Shown: positions 1 through 7,694, counted from the stretch's first letter. The stretch is DNA of 16,626 bases from Deltaproteobacteria bacterium (GCA_021827465.1 JAKAVX010000008.1:1-16626); one strand, 5' to 3'. Numbers and translations: made by a program. The notes: a model not told the origin generated them from the letters alone.

Positions 1-1251
1 CAGCGGCATGACCGCGGCCCGGACGGCAGGACGCACCGATGCCAGCCAGTTTGCAGCGATTACGCCCAACGCCAGGAACGAGAGCATCATGAGACGTGCC
101 GGCAGTGCCTTATTCAGAATCGGCAGGAGGGGGAAGATTTTCCCCGGCAAGCCGCCCCAGTCAACGCCGCCGATCTGCAGGCGAGGTCCCAGGGCGAGCA
201 CGCTGGCGATTATGAATGAATCGACCAGTATTTTTCCAAGTGGCTCGCGCCAATGATGCCAGGCGTAAAGCGCGGCAACCGCCAGCATGGGCAACCCTAC
301 GTATGCATCTACCTCCGCGATGCCGTATGTCGAGAAAGACGCGGCCAGAGCCTGAATATGCGAGAGGCTGCCGATCGCAGATGTCGGCGTCGGAACGATG
401 AAGTTGAGCAGATCGGCGGAGTAAGCCGTCATCGACCATATCGGACCGGTTCGCCACTCGCTTCCGAGCATGTCGTAAATATAGGGGCTGACTATCAGCA
501 GCGAAAATCCATAGGCGAGAGCGACCGGTATCGAAAGTGCGTTCAGCCGGGAGCGAATCTCGCGGGGCGCAAATGAATAGCCAAGCAGAGCTATCAAGGC
601 GCCGGTTGCAGTCGTTGTTGCGAAAACTTCGACTGAGATCAGAAACTGCCCGACCAGGATCACGGTCAGAACAGCCACCAGAGTCCGGCGGCTGATTTGG
701 CCCTCGATTGCTTTCACGACAACCAGCACGGCGAGCGGTACGAGGAACACAAGTGTCATATGCGGGTGACTTCCGACGAGCTGGCCGAGAATGTATGCCG
801 AGAATCCGAACAGGTAGCCGCCGACCAGCGCCGGCCACCATGCTCCTGAAATCTGCCGGCACAGCAGGAACGCGGTCCACGCCGCCAGCGCAGGCGCCAA
901 AACGCACATCACGTTGTAAGAAACAACGGGCCCCGCTGCCGCCGTCACTGGCCACATCGCGAGGCTCGCCGCCGGAATTGCGGTCATCCAGGTGAGGTTC
1001 AATCCGTGCGGTGACCAGACGTAGTCGGTGAACAACGGATTCAAACCGTGACGAAGCGCGTACGGCCACCATGCCATTGACCAAATGAATGCTGAAGGAT
1101 CAGTCCCGATGCCGAAGTGAGAGTCACCCAGATGGCCGGCTATGGCGCGGCCGAGGATCGCGAACGATAGCAACAGGTACACCGTCAGAGCGATCAACCC
1201 GCATCGATCGTCCAGCCAACGGCCACGAGTTCCTTGTTCCCTGCGCACCAA
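1..1251 (-). CDS. Large polytopic membrane protein, GT-C glycosyltransferase-like (partial, C-terminus beyond left edge)
   Basis: Reverse-strand reading gives 417 open residues that run off the left edge without a stop. The frame is rich in hydrophobic segments: about residues 18-37, 98-135, 139-157, 164-178, 191-207, 216-226, 238-256, 318-330, 342-353 and 388-402. After the first segment comes a long loop holding GIGTDPSAFIW (47-57) and a W-rich stretch through WSPHGLNLTW (79-88). This layout, with an Asp in the first loop, resembles GT-C-type glycosyltransferases and related uncharacterised membrane proteins, but I cannot name a family. An in-frame stop (1294-1296) precedes the gene. The start is chosen as TTG at 1251 because AAAGGAGG lies 10 nt upstream; GTG at 1248 is the alternative. 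There is no ATG nearby. A longer-looking 307-residue frame at 161-1084 is a low-hydrophobicity shadow of this gene. Function is unknown; envelope sugar transfer is a guess. Confidence 0.8.
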   Translation of the reverse strand, partial: MVRREQGTRGRWLDDRCGLIALTVYLLLSFAILGRAIAGHLGDSHFGIGTDPSAFIWSMAWWPYALRHGLNPLFTDYVWSPHGLNLTWMTAIPAASLAMWPVTAAAGPVVSYNVMCVLAPALAAWTAFLLCRQISGAWWPALVGGYLFGFSAYILGQLVGSHPHMTLVFLVPLAVLVVVKAIEGQISRRTLVAVLTVILVGQFLISVEVFATTTATGALIALLGYSFAPREIRSRLNALSIPVALAYGFSLLIVSPYIYDMLGSEWRTGPIWSMTAYSADLLNFIVPTPTSAIGSLSHIQALAASFSTYGIAEVDAYVGLPMLAVAALYAWHHWREPLGKILVDSFIIASVLALGPRLQIGGVDWGGLPGKIFPLLPILNKALPARLMMLSFLALGVIAANWLASVRPAVRAAVMPL

Positions 1252-1455
1252 CCCTTCCCCGCCTCCTTTGGGACGGCGACGTCCGAAATTGGCTCACCTG
1301 GTCCGGCGGATTTTTCGCCAAGCGCTCCGAATGCCGACAATCGCGCGGAAGCGGCCCAGCTCAGCGCGGAAACCCGCATAATTTACGCTTTCGAGTGCTT
1401 CTTCCGGCTCCCCTCGATTTCCCGGATCTCGGCTAGCGCATGAATTTATTCTGCT

Positions 1456-1541
1456 TGCCGGGGGCGGGGGTCGAACCCGCACTCGCCTTGCGGCGAAGGG
1501 GATTTTAAGTCCCCTGTGTCTACCTGTTCCACCACCCCGGC
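1456..1541 (-). tRNA. tRNA-Leu (anticodon UAA)
   Basis: On the minus strand this 86-nt stretch folds as a class II tRNA. The acceptor stem pairs GCCGGGG (1541-1535) with CCCCGGC (1463-1457), followed by discriminator A at 1456. The T arm is GCGGGTTCGACCCCCGC (1480-1464). A long variable arm (about 1481-1497) is typical of leucine tRNAs. The anticodon stem GGGGA/TCCCC closes a CTTAAAA loop, giving anticodon TAA (1507-1505). The 3' CCA is not encoded, so it would be added after transcription. No clear promoter was recognised upstream. Confidence 0.97.
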
Positions 1542-1562
1542 GTGACATCAGCCGCGCGGTCC

Positions 1563-1590
1563 GTCTCCCAGGTTCGCTGACCTGGAAGAC
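1563..1590. repeat. Intergenic hairpin next to tRNA-Leu
   Basis: An inverted repeat pairs GTCT-C-CCAGGT (1563-1573) with ACCTGG-A-AGAC (1580-1590) around a six-base loop. That is ten pairs with one C/A mismatch. It lies 22 nt upstream of the tRNA on the tRNA's strand. No T-run follows on either strand, so it is not a standard terminator. Role unknown. Confidence 0.45.
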
Positions 1591-1809
1591 CGGCCGCGTT
1601 TGCGCACATCCGAACTTTAGCGGAGCGCCACGGCGATTTCATCGCGCACTGCGTCCGAATCCGCGCTAATCTTCGCCGGACTGCCTCGCATTTTTCCGAA
1701 ACCTTCACGGCGCATTAGCGTCCCATATTGCAGGTAGATCAATCGTCCTCGGAAACTCGACATATCGAAGAGCTGCCACAATCATGAAAGACTGTAAGAG
1801 GGCGCATCC

Positions 1810-2535
1810 GTGATGGACACCAAGCCCGAATCGAATCACGCCCTGATAGGACTCAATCGCGCCGGCATTGTTGCCATAGCGGCAGCCGCGCTCGCCTGTT
1901 CGTGGCTGTCCGGATGCAGCGTCGGCTCGGCTCCTATCAAGACGACGCCGGCCGTGGTCGCTTCGCCCCTGCCCGGGCAGCTTTCAGTCGGGGTGCAGAA
2001 GGCGGAGAGCGTCGGCGGCGTAGTGCCGGTTTACGTCTCGATCGCGAACGGCACCGACATTCCCCGGGCCGTTATGCCGAGCCAGATTTTCGCCATCAAT
2101 GAAGCCGGCGAGCGGGTCGGGCCGCTTCCGCCGGGCGAGGCGGCGCGGCGAGCGGGCGGCGCCGAAGAGCTGAAAGCCGCGCTCGCGAGCGCAGCGGTGA
2201 GCGGCGTCGCGGGCGGCGCGGTCGGTGCGGGAGCGGGCGCCGTGGTCGGCTCGGTGGTCGGCGGTGGCGGAGGCGTCGGCCAGGGTGCGCTAATCGGCTC
2301 GGCGATCGGAGCGGCGGAAGGGATGTTTCGCGGCGTCGGCAAGGGCCAGGCGCGCGCCGATCGCGAGGCGCGCCAGCAGATACAATCGCTCGCGCTCAAG
2401 CGCGACGACGTGAGGCATAACTTCACGGTAAGCGGTTACGTGTTCTTTCCCGAGGGCGGCTACCGCGAAATCGACGTGCTGCTCATCAACCGCGAAACCG
2501 GCGACACCGAGATGATCCGAAGGCCGTGGCCTTGA
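1810..2535 (+). CDS. Glycine-zipper outer-envelope lipoprotein
   Basis: A 241-residue protein with a lipoprotein signal. The hydrophobic stretch at 19-32 ends in lipobox LSGC, with the modified cysteine at C36 (codon 1915-1917). The mature part begins with a Pro/Ala-rich spacer, then a compact N-terminal region (about 55-105) containing VYVSIANGTD. A strongly glycine/alanine-rich segment follows (about 125-170, repeated GxxxG-like spacing such as AVGAGAGAVVGSVVGGG), typical of glycine-zipper membrane-inserting lipoproteins. The C-terminal part (about 190-241) looks like a beta-rich domain. GTG at 1810 directly precedes ATG at 1813. AAGAGGG upstream could serve either start; spacing slightly favours GTG. 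Likely located in the outer membrane or periplasm. It stands alone, convergent with the exported protein to its right. Specific role unknown. Confidence 0.82.
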   Translation: MMDTKPESNHALIGLNRAGIVAIAAAALACSWLSGCSVGSAPIKTTPAVVASPLPGQLSVGVQKAESVGGVVPVYVSIANGTDIPRAVMPSQIFAINEAGERVGPLPPGEAARRAGGAEELKAALASAAVSGVAGGAVGAGAGAVVGSVVGGGGGVGQGALIGSAIGAAEGMFRGVGKGQARADREARQQIQSLALKRDDVRHNFTVSGYVFFPEGGYREIDVLLINRETGDTEMIRRPWP

Positions 2536-2607
2536 GCGCGGCTGCCCTTCGCGGCGTCCGGCGGATAACGTCCCGCACCGATGCCGGGCGGCGCAAGCGC
2601 GCGACGC

Positions 2608-3666
2608 CTACAGCATCGACTTGATCACCAGGATCTCGCCGCCGCGACGCCCGTTCCCGGCCGGGTCCACCACCACAATCTCATTGCCCACGAACCGAAG
2701 ACCATTGGGATCGACGAAGCCGGTCGCGAACTTGCGCGCTACGCCCTTGTCCAGGCGCAGCACCTCCCCGTCGCGCGCGCCGTGATTCTTTTTTGCAGGC
2801 TGCCCGGCGTCACCGATAAAGAACTGGCTGTGGTACTCGCCGAAGCCCGCCGACGCGAAGCCCCATCCGGTAGGCCGTATGAATCCGACCAGGTAATAGT
2901 TGTTCTCAAGCTTGCCGTCCGCGCCGAGCATCCCGATCCGCCCAACCTTGGCCGCGACCTCGCTGCGCGGCCTCATCCCGAGCATCATCGCACCCCGCGC
3001 CTTGGGATCGTTCGCCGGCGCGAAGGTCAGATTGGTTATCTCCCACGGGATCGGCTTGTCCAAAGTCGCAAAGACACGAGCTTTGCCGTCGGGACCGGTC
3101 TCATAGATGGTGGCGTTGCCGTTGGCGACCGCGTAGAGCTTGCCCGCGAATGGGCGGGACGCCGGCCCGAATTCGAGGTCGCGGCAATCGGTCGGTTCGC
3201 CCTTGCCGATTTTACCGGCCTTGGGCAGCGTCGCGAAGGTGCTCGCCTTGCCCGACTTGTCGATTCGATCGACGACGCATACTCCGCCCTTGCCCGCCGC
3301 GGAAAGGACGAAAATCTGGCCCGCGTAGGAGCCGAAACCCGCAGGCGCAATCGCAAGTCCCGCGGGACGGCTTATTTTCGCGAGCTTGACGGCGCGTCCG
3401 CCGGAAATCGGAACCGAAAAGACGGCGCCTGAGGCGTCGGAGAAGACCAGTTTGCCGTGGCCCTCGCTCTGGACGTAAACCGGGTCCTTCGCGCCGGTTA
3501 TCTTGACCGCGTTGACGACGTAGGGCACTTCGGCCGTCGGTCCCGCCGCGCGGGCGGCAGCGATCGGACCGCGCGGTCCGCTCCCAATCGCGATAATCGA
3601 AGCCGTGGCGAGAGTCGCCAGGCCTGCCCGAAGCCGTCTATTTCCGTTCCTTGTGCATGAGTTCAT
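2608..3666 (-). CDS. Exported beta-propeller-like (NHL/SGL-type) protein
   Basis: From the chosen ATG at 3666 the protein has 352 residues. A basic N-terminus (CTRNGNRRLRAG) is followed by a hydrophobic core LATLATASIIAIGSG and an Ala-rich candidate cleavage region (AAARA), so it is probably exported. The rest shows repeated short beta-strand blocks such as GKLVFSDASGAVFSVP, GQIFVLSAAGKGGVCVVD, GKLYAVANGNATIYE and DPNGLRFVGNEIVVVDPAG. These resemble NHL or SMP-30/gluconolactonase-like propeller blades; no catalytic set was recognised. The start at 3666 has CGAGG six bases upstream, inside the preceding gene. A longer in-frame version from 3714 would add 16 polar residues ahead of the signal and is disfavoured. 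It overlaps the 3' end of the upstream small gene by 29 nt, so the two are probably translationally coupled. Substrate or ligand unknown. Confidence 0.78.
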   Translation of the reverse strand: MNSCTRNGNRRLRAGLATLATASIIAIGSGPRGPIAAARAAGPTAEVPYVVNAVKITGAKDPVYVQSEGHGKLVFSDASGAVFSVPISGGRAVKLAKISRPAGLAIAPAGFGSYAGQIFVLSAAGKGGVCVVDRIDKSGKASTFATLPKAGKIGKGEPTDCRDLEFGPASRPFAGKLYAVANGNATIYETGPDGKARVFATLDKPIPWEITNLTFAPANDPKARGAMMLGMRPRSEVAAKVGRIGMLGADGKLENNYYLVGFIRPTGWGFASAGFGEYHSQFFIGDAGQPAKKNHGARDGEVLRLDKGVARKFATGFVDPNGLRFVGNEIVVVDPAGNGRRGGEILVIKSML

Positions 3667-3859
3667 CGAGCGCCTCGTTGACGAAGTACTTTTGGTCCGG
3701 ATCGCGATCGTCAAGCTCCGATTTGCGCCGCGAGACCCATTCGGCGAGTCCGATCACGGCCGCCTCCGCCGGATCGGTAATCTGAAGCCCCCGCGCCACC
3801 TCTTCGAGCCCGGCAAAAAGCTCGTCGGGCAGCTCAATTTCCAATCTTCTTCCGGCCAT
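3638..3859 (-). CDS. Small ribbon-helix-helix-like protein (antitoxin-like, orphan)
   Basis: A 73-residue protein. It begins with a short beta-strand-like segment RRLEIELPDELFAGLEEVA, followed by two amphipathic helices (about 13-24 and 29-45) ending in VIGLAEWVSRRKSEL. That is the outline of CopG/MetJ-type ribbon-helix-helix proteins, many of which are antitoxins or small repressors. GGAGGG sits nine bases before the ATG at 3859, a strong ribosome binding site. The C-terminal tail is highly charged (DELMHKERK). No toxin gene is adjacent; the downstream overlapping gene encodes an exported propeller-like protein. It could repress its own operon, but this is inference. The family assignment is only by pattern. 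Confidence 0.68.
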   Translation of the reverse strand: MAGRRLEIELPDELFAGLEEVARGLQITDPAEAAVIGLAEWVSRRKSELDDRDPDQKYFVNEALDELMHKERK

Positions 3860-4208
3860 TTCGATCAGCCCTCCATATAGTCTTTACGGCCACGGCTCGT
3901 CAAAATGATCTCTCGCTTAGCCGCACGCCGAAGACGCCGGCGGGCGCGGGCATCTCTCCAGGTTCTACGAAGCCTGCCTTACGTTCCTGGCTTTCGGACA
4001 TAACGAGCGCCCATCCCGCACGGCTCGCCGCGCCCGCCGACTCGCGCAATAATCATCGATGGTGAGGTCTCGGCACGGACCCTCCCTGCGCCGGGCGATT
4101 CCGCTTGCGGACTTGAGGCGGGCGGAAAGTGTAAGATTTGCACCACAACCGGCTGCAACCCCTGAATAGACGAGCCCAAGGGGAGAAGCTGCCCGAAATT
4201 GACGGGCT
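3860..4208. other. Intergenic region upstream of the RNase II-like gene
   Basis: This 349-nt stretch separates divergent genes and should hold both promoters. A good -10-like TAAGAT lies at 4132-4137, but candidate -35 hexamers TTGCGG (4105) and TTGAGG (4113) give spacers of 21 and 13, so no convincing sigma-70 promoter is assigned. AAGGGGAG at 4178-4185 looks like a ribosome binding site but is 23 nt from the TTG start of the next gene. Frames crossing here look non-coding. Confidence 0.4.
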
Positions 4209-6191
4209 TTGCGATCGGAGGCGCTTACGAACAAGGCTCAGAAATATCTTGGCGCAATCGTCGAATACCTCGACCAGGGCCGCTTCCGGCCCGGCCTGGT
4301 GGTGCGCGAGAACGATCGCAAGCTCACCCTGAGCGACGCCTCGGGGCGGGAAAAAACCATCGCGAGCGACCTCGTGATGGCGCGTTATTCGGATCGCAGG
4401 GCGAACGCCGCAAACCTGCCCGAGGTGCTTTCGGATCTCGAAGCCGAACGCGCCGGACTTCAGGCCGAACTCGATCTCTATCTCCTGTGGGAGGTCGTCC
4501 ACGAGCAGGCGCGAAGCTTCACCGCCGCCGAGCTGGCCGAGCTGTTCTTCGGCCGGCGCTCGCAGGCGGCCGCCTCCGTGATGCTCGAGGCGCTTCTGAG
4601 CGACCGGCTCTATTTCATCCGCCGCCATATGGAATTTATCGCGCGAAGTCCTGAGCAGGTCGAAAGGCTTCGCGTCCAGGCCGAGCGGGTCAGGATGCGC
4701 TCGGAAGAATTCCGCGATGTTCAGCGCGTGATGCGCCAGGTGCTTGCGGGCGATTACTCCCCGCCGGCGCCGGACCAAATCGCCGCGATAACCGCCCGGC
4801 TCAAGCCCTATATAGAAAACCCGTTCACGCGAAGCCGCGAGACCGCCACGCTGCTCGAGCAGGCCGCGCCCGATATCGAGCCGGTCGAAGCCGCCTACGA
4901 AATTCTCGACCGCCTCGGCCAGGCGCCACCCGTTCCCCGTTTTGCCGCGATTGGCGGCCTTCGCGTCGAGTTCCCCTCCGAAGTGATTGCCGAAGCCCGG
5001 GACGCAAAGCCGCCCGAACGATCCCTGATAAGCGCCGGCTACACGCTCACCATCGACGACGAGGACACGGTCGAAATCGACGACGCGCTTTCATGCGAGG
5101 AGCTTCCCGGCGGGGGTCTTCGAGTGCGCATTCATATAGCGCTGGTCGCCGATTTCGTCGCCAAGGACGGCGCGATGGATCGCGAGGCGGCGGAACGGGT
5201 GACCAGCGTCTATCTGCCGGAGACGACCGTGCGGATGCTTCCGGACGCGGTTTCGTGCGAGGCGGCAAGCCTGGTCGCGGGAAACGAGCGTCCCGTCTTC
5301 ACCACCGAAGTGGCGCTCTCGGCCCAAGGCGAGATACTGGAGACAGCGATATACCCGGGACGAATCGCTATTGGGCAGCGCCTCACTTACGACGAGGCCG
5401 ACAGGATCATCGCCGGCGGCGGCGCGCACAGCGAGGTCGCGCGCACGCTCGGCCTGCTCAACACTGCTGCCGGATGGCTTCGCGAGCGCCGTAGGCGCGC
5501 GGGCGCCCTGCTCGTGCAAAGACGCGAGACCAAGGTCAAGGTGCACGGCGACGAGATCGACGTGCGGATGATCGACGCGTCAGCGCCAAGCCGCACGCTG
5601 GTCGGCGAATTCATGATTCTCAGCAACTTCGTGGCGGCGCGCTACGCGGCTGATAATCGGATACCGATTATCTACCGGGTGCAACCGCGCACCGGCGGCG
5701 AACTGCCTGCTCAGCGCCCGCGTCTTTCGCTTTACCCCGAGTATCATGCCGGTATCGGACTGGACTGCTACGCGCAGGTGAGTTCTCCGATAAGGCGTTA
5801 CGCGGACCTGGTTCTCCAGCGCCAACTCGTCGCGACCCTTTCGGGCACGCCCGGGTCTGTTTACTCGCCCGATGAACTGCTCAAGGTCCTGGCCGGCGCC
5901 GAGAACGCCGAAGCCGAACGGCGCGAACTCGAACGGCGCGCCAAGCGCTACTGGATACTTCGTTACCTCGAGCGCAACGCGCAGGACATGGAGCTTGCCG
6001 CGTTCGCCTTCCGCGACGGAGCCACGGCGGAACTGGTTGATTTCGGAGTGCGCGGCACCCTGCACGGCGCCCCGACCCTTGAAAATCAGTATCCGGTCGC
6101 GGTGCAGATAACCCGAGTCGATCCGATCCGCGGATGGCTCGTGATGAGCTATGTACGCCCGAGACTGGAGGCGACGGAGGGTGCCCCGTAA
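4209..6191 (+). CDS. RNase II-family (RNB domain) exoribonuclease
   Basis: A 660-residue 3'-to-5' exoribonuclease that would degrade RNA processively in the cytoplasm. The N-terminal part (about 12-60) looks like a small beta-barrel. Residues 70-245 are mostly helical. The RNB domain runs from about 265 to 575 and a short S1-like tail follows (about 595-655). The metal-binding signature TIDDEDTVEIDDAL covers 281-294. D283, D291 and D292 match the E. coli RNase II acidic residues D201, D209 and D210, while E289 stands where D207 is usual. GEFMILSN (E467) and SSPIRRYADL (R529, R530) match the other conserved active-site elements. The start is uncertain: TTG at 4209 has no well-spaced ribosome binding site, whereas GGAGG (4217-4221) lies five bases before an in-frame ACG at 4227. 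An in-frame stop at 4200-4202 rules out earlier starts. Single gene ending in a strong hairpin. Confidence 0.93.
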   Translation: MRSEALTNKAQKYLGAIVEYLDQGRFRPGLVVRENDRKLTLSDASGREKTIASDLVMARYSDRRANAANLPEVLSDLEAERAGLQAELDLYLLWEVVHEQARSFTAAELAELFFGRRSQAAASVMLEALLSDRLYFIRRHMEFIARSPEQVERLRVQAERVRMRSEEFRDVQRVMRQVLAGDYSPPAPDQIAAITARLKPYIENPFTRSRETATLLEQAAPDIEPVEAAYEILDRLGQAPPVPRFAAIGGLRVEFPSEVIAEARDAKPPERSLISAGYTLTIDDEDTVEIDDALSCEELPGGGLRVRIHIALVADFVAKDGAMDREAAERVTSVYLPETTVRMLPDAVSCEAASLVAGNERPVFTTEVALSAQGEILETAIYPGRIAIGQRLTYDEADRIIAGGGAHSEVARTLGLLNTAAGWLRERRRRAGALLVQRRETKVKVHGDEIDVRMIDASAPSRTLVGEFMILSNFVAARYAADNRIPIIYRVQPRTGGELPAQRPRLSLYPEYHAGIGLDCYAQVSSPIRRYADLVLQRQLVATLSGTPGSVYSPDELLKVLAGAENAEAERRELERRAKRYWILRYLERNAQDMELAAFAFRDGATAELVDFGVRGTLHGAPTLENQYPVAVQITRVDPIRGWLVMSYVRPRLEATEGAP

Positions 6192-6203
6192 CGGCACCCT
6201 CCG
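6175..6203 (+). terminator. Strong hairpin over the RNase II-like stop codon
   Basis: CGGAGGGTGCC (6175-6185) pairs perfectly with GGCACCCTCCG (6193-6203), 11 bp around a seven-base loop CCGTAAC that contains the stop codon TAA. No T-run follows, so it is a candidate transcript 3' end or 3'-stabilising structure rather than a textbook intrinsic terminator. It also faces the convergent gene to the right and could act in both directions. Confidence 0.55.
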
Positions 6204-6259
6204 CCCCGGATGACGCTCAGCTCTCTGTCCACACGGCCCCGTTCGAAGGATTATCGGCC

Positions 6260-6454
6260 TCAGGAGATTTCCCGAAAGCTGTCCTGCTCAAGGCGCCAGC
6301 GGTCGATCGATTCGACGTTGAAGCGCCAGTCGCTTCCCACCTTGAACGCAGGCAGACGCCCACGCTTAAGCTGACGGTAAATCGTCGAAGGATGCACCTT
6401 CAGATAGTCAGATAGCTCCTTGACGGTCATCACTCGGCTGCTCTCGAACTTCAT
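6260..6454 (-). CDS. Excisionase/MerR-like helix-turn-helix DNA-binding protein
   Basis: A 64-residue protein made almost entirely of one winged helix-turn-helix domain. TVKELSDYLKVHPSTIYRQL (10-29) is the helix-turn-helix. KRGRLPAFKVGSDWRFNVESIDRW follows as the wing and third helix. This is the pattern of the helix_turn_helix_17/excisionase family (BldC- and Xis-like). GGAGG is 11 nt upstream of ATG 6454; an internal Met at residue 9 is a possible alternative start. No integrase or phage gene is nearby, so it is more likely a small transcription regulator than a true excisionase. Converges with the RNase II-like gene and shares the short spacer holding that gene's hairpin. Target unknown. 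Confidence 0.88.
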   Translation of the reverse strand: MKFESSRVMTVKELSDYLKVHPSTIYRQLKRGRLPAFKVGSDWRFNVESIDRWRLEQDSFREIS

Positions 6455-6618
6455 TCGCCCAACGTCCTCCTATCACGCCATTTTGCGGTCATCGCCGCGT
6501 TGTCTTGGACATGTCGCAATCGGCGTGCCGTAGCGCAGCCGAGGAAAATCCGCGCAAATACCTGCAACTTAGGCGGACCTTATCCCTTTACAGCGTTAGT
6601 AATTTGCCGCTGCGACAT

Positions 6619-6650
6619 AAAATTGGCGCGCTCGGAATGTCAGCGCCAAT
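6619..6650 (-). terminator. Candidate terminator downstream of the LLM oxidoreductase
   Basis: ATTGGCGC (6622-6629) and GCGCCAAT (6643-6650) form a perfect 8-bp inverted repeat with a 13-base loop. Read on the minus strand, the stem's last AAT runs into TTT before an A, a short U-tract, about 80 nt after the stop of the oxidoreductase gene. The large loop also leaves open an operator role. Confidence 0.35.
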
Positions 6651-6733
6651 CAAAGAAAACCGTCGCATCCCAGGACGGCAAATGTCCCTCCCTGAAACTC
6701 CGCGATCGCCCGCGTATCGGCTTCGTGATGCCG

Positions 6734-7576
6734 CTAAACCTTCGCGATGAGGTCGTCAGCGGTCTCCTTTACCAGCCGTAGCACGCCCGCTTCGTCGGAG
6801 GCGCGCGGCAGCAGAATCAGCCGGTTCACCCCGAGATCGGCGAAGCGCTTTGCCACGTCACGATCGACCTTGATCGACGGTGTTACGCTTATCTCGAGTT
6901 CCTCGAATTTTCTTCCCGCCTCGCCGCATGCGGCGCGAAGCCCTTTCAGGCAATTCTCGGTTGCCGCCAAATCCAGCGCGAAGCCGTACCATCCCCGCGC
7001 AAGCCGCGCCGCGCGGCTGAACGCCTCGGGCGTATGTCCGCCGAACACCACCTCCGGATGCGGCTTCTGCACCGGACGCGGCATCGCGTTCACCCCGCCG
7101 AACGACACGTACTTGCCGCGATACTCCGGCTTCTCCATCGACCAGATTGCGCGCATCGCGGCCAGATAATCCTCGCTGCGCGCGCCCTTGTGATCGAATG
7201 GAATGCCGATCGCGTCGAACTCGGGCTTCAGATAGCCCACCCCGATTCCGAAGATGAGCCGCCCGCCCGAGAGCACGTCGAGCGAGGCGAGTTCCTTCGC
7301 CAGCACCAGCGGATTTCGCTGCGGCAGAATGATGATTCCCGTGCCAAGGCGGATCGTCGTCGTATGCGCCGCGATGAACGAAAGCGCCACCACCGGATCG
7401 AGCATCGGATAATCAGCCGGCACCGGCGAGGGCGGGACGCGCGGGTCGGGCACCACCACGTGCTCGCCCGTCCACACGCTGTCGAATCCCGCTTCCTCCG
7501 CCGCGCGCGACACCGCCGCCGCTGTTTTGGGAGCCGCACAGGGACCGTTATTGACTGCGAAAAGGCCGAATTTCAT
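6734..7576 (-). CDS. LLM-class F420-dependent oxidoreductase
   Basis: A 280-residue luciferase-like monooxygenase-fold protein, close to the usual length. The N-terminus MKFGLF...EEAGFDSVWTGEHVVVP is the first beta strand and helix of the barrel. TTTIRLGTGIIILPQRNPLVLAKELASLDVLSGGRLIFGIGVGY (about 72-115) is the diagnostic core of F420-dependent LLM proteins. KPHPEVVFGGHTPEAFSRAARLARGWYGF follows as the later barrel strands. Such enzymes use reduced F420 or FMN to oxidise or reduce a small substrate, which the sequence does not identify. The start ATG at 7576 has only a weak ribosome binding site (GGTAAG). It stands alone on the minus strand; the divergent neighbour starts 118 nt away. Confidence 0.9.
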   Translation of the reverse strand: MKFGLFAVNNGPCAAPKTAAAVSRAAEEAGFDSVWTGEHVVVPDPRVPPSPVPADYPMLDPVVALSFIAAHTTTIRLGTGIIILPQRNPLVLAKELASLDVLSGGRLIFGIGVGYLKPEFDAIGIPFDHKGARSEDYLAAMRAIWSMEKPEYRGKYVSFGGVNAMPRPVQKPHPEVVFGGHTPEAFSRAARLARGWYGFALDLAATENCLKGLRAACGEAGRKFEELEISVTPSIKVDRDVAKRFADLGVNRLILLPRASDEAGVLRLVKETADDLIAKV

Positions 7577-7694
7577 GGGCGCTGCTTACCACGAACGCCG
7601 GGCTGTTAAAAGGCGGCGGCGAATCATCCCGCGCCGTTTGACCAGCGAATCGAGCCTCCGGATAATCGCGAAGATCTTGGATGGATAACCGGCG

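Noticed and set aside
161..1084. 307-residue minus-strand open frame
   Set aside because: Arg-rich, no hydrophobic pattern; it is a shadow of the membrane protein frame on the same strand.
1758..1770. CGACATATCGAAG also present on the minus strand near 12904-12916
   Set aside because: A shared 13-mer is expected by chance a few times in a window this size; no common context.
2581..3432. 283-residue plus-strand frame opposite the propeller gene
   Set aside because: No domain pattern, and the opposite strand has a signal peptide, blade-like repeats and a good ribosome binding site.
3965..4234. 89-residue minus-strand frame in the spacer before the RNase II-like gene
   Set aside because: Overlaps the start of the RNase gene, basic composition, no motif and no ribosome binding site.
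5580..6197. Long antisense frames within the RNase II-like and E1 genes (also 13527-14246 and 14200-15186)
   Set aside because: Expected in GC-rich coding DNA; compositionally biased and without recognisable motifs.
6260..6454. Excisionase-like protein as a sign of a prophage or integrated element
   Set aside because: No integrase, attachment-site repeat or phage genes nearby; this domain is common in small chromosomal regulators.
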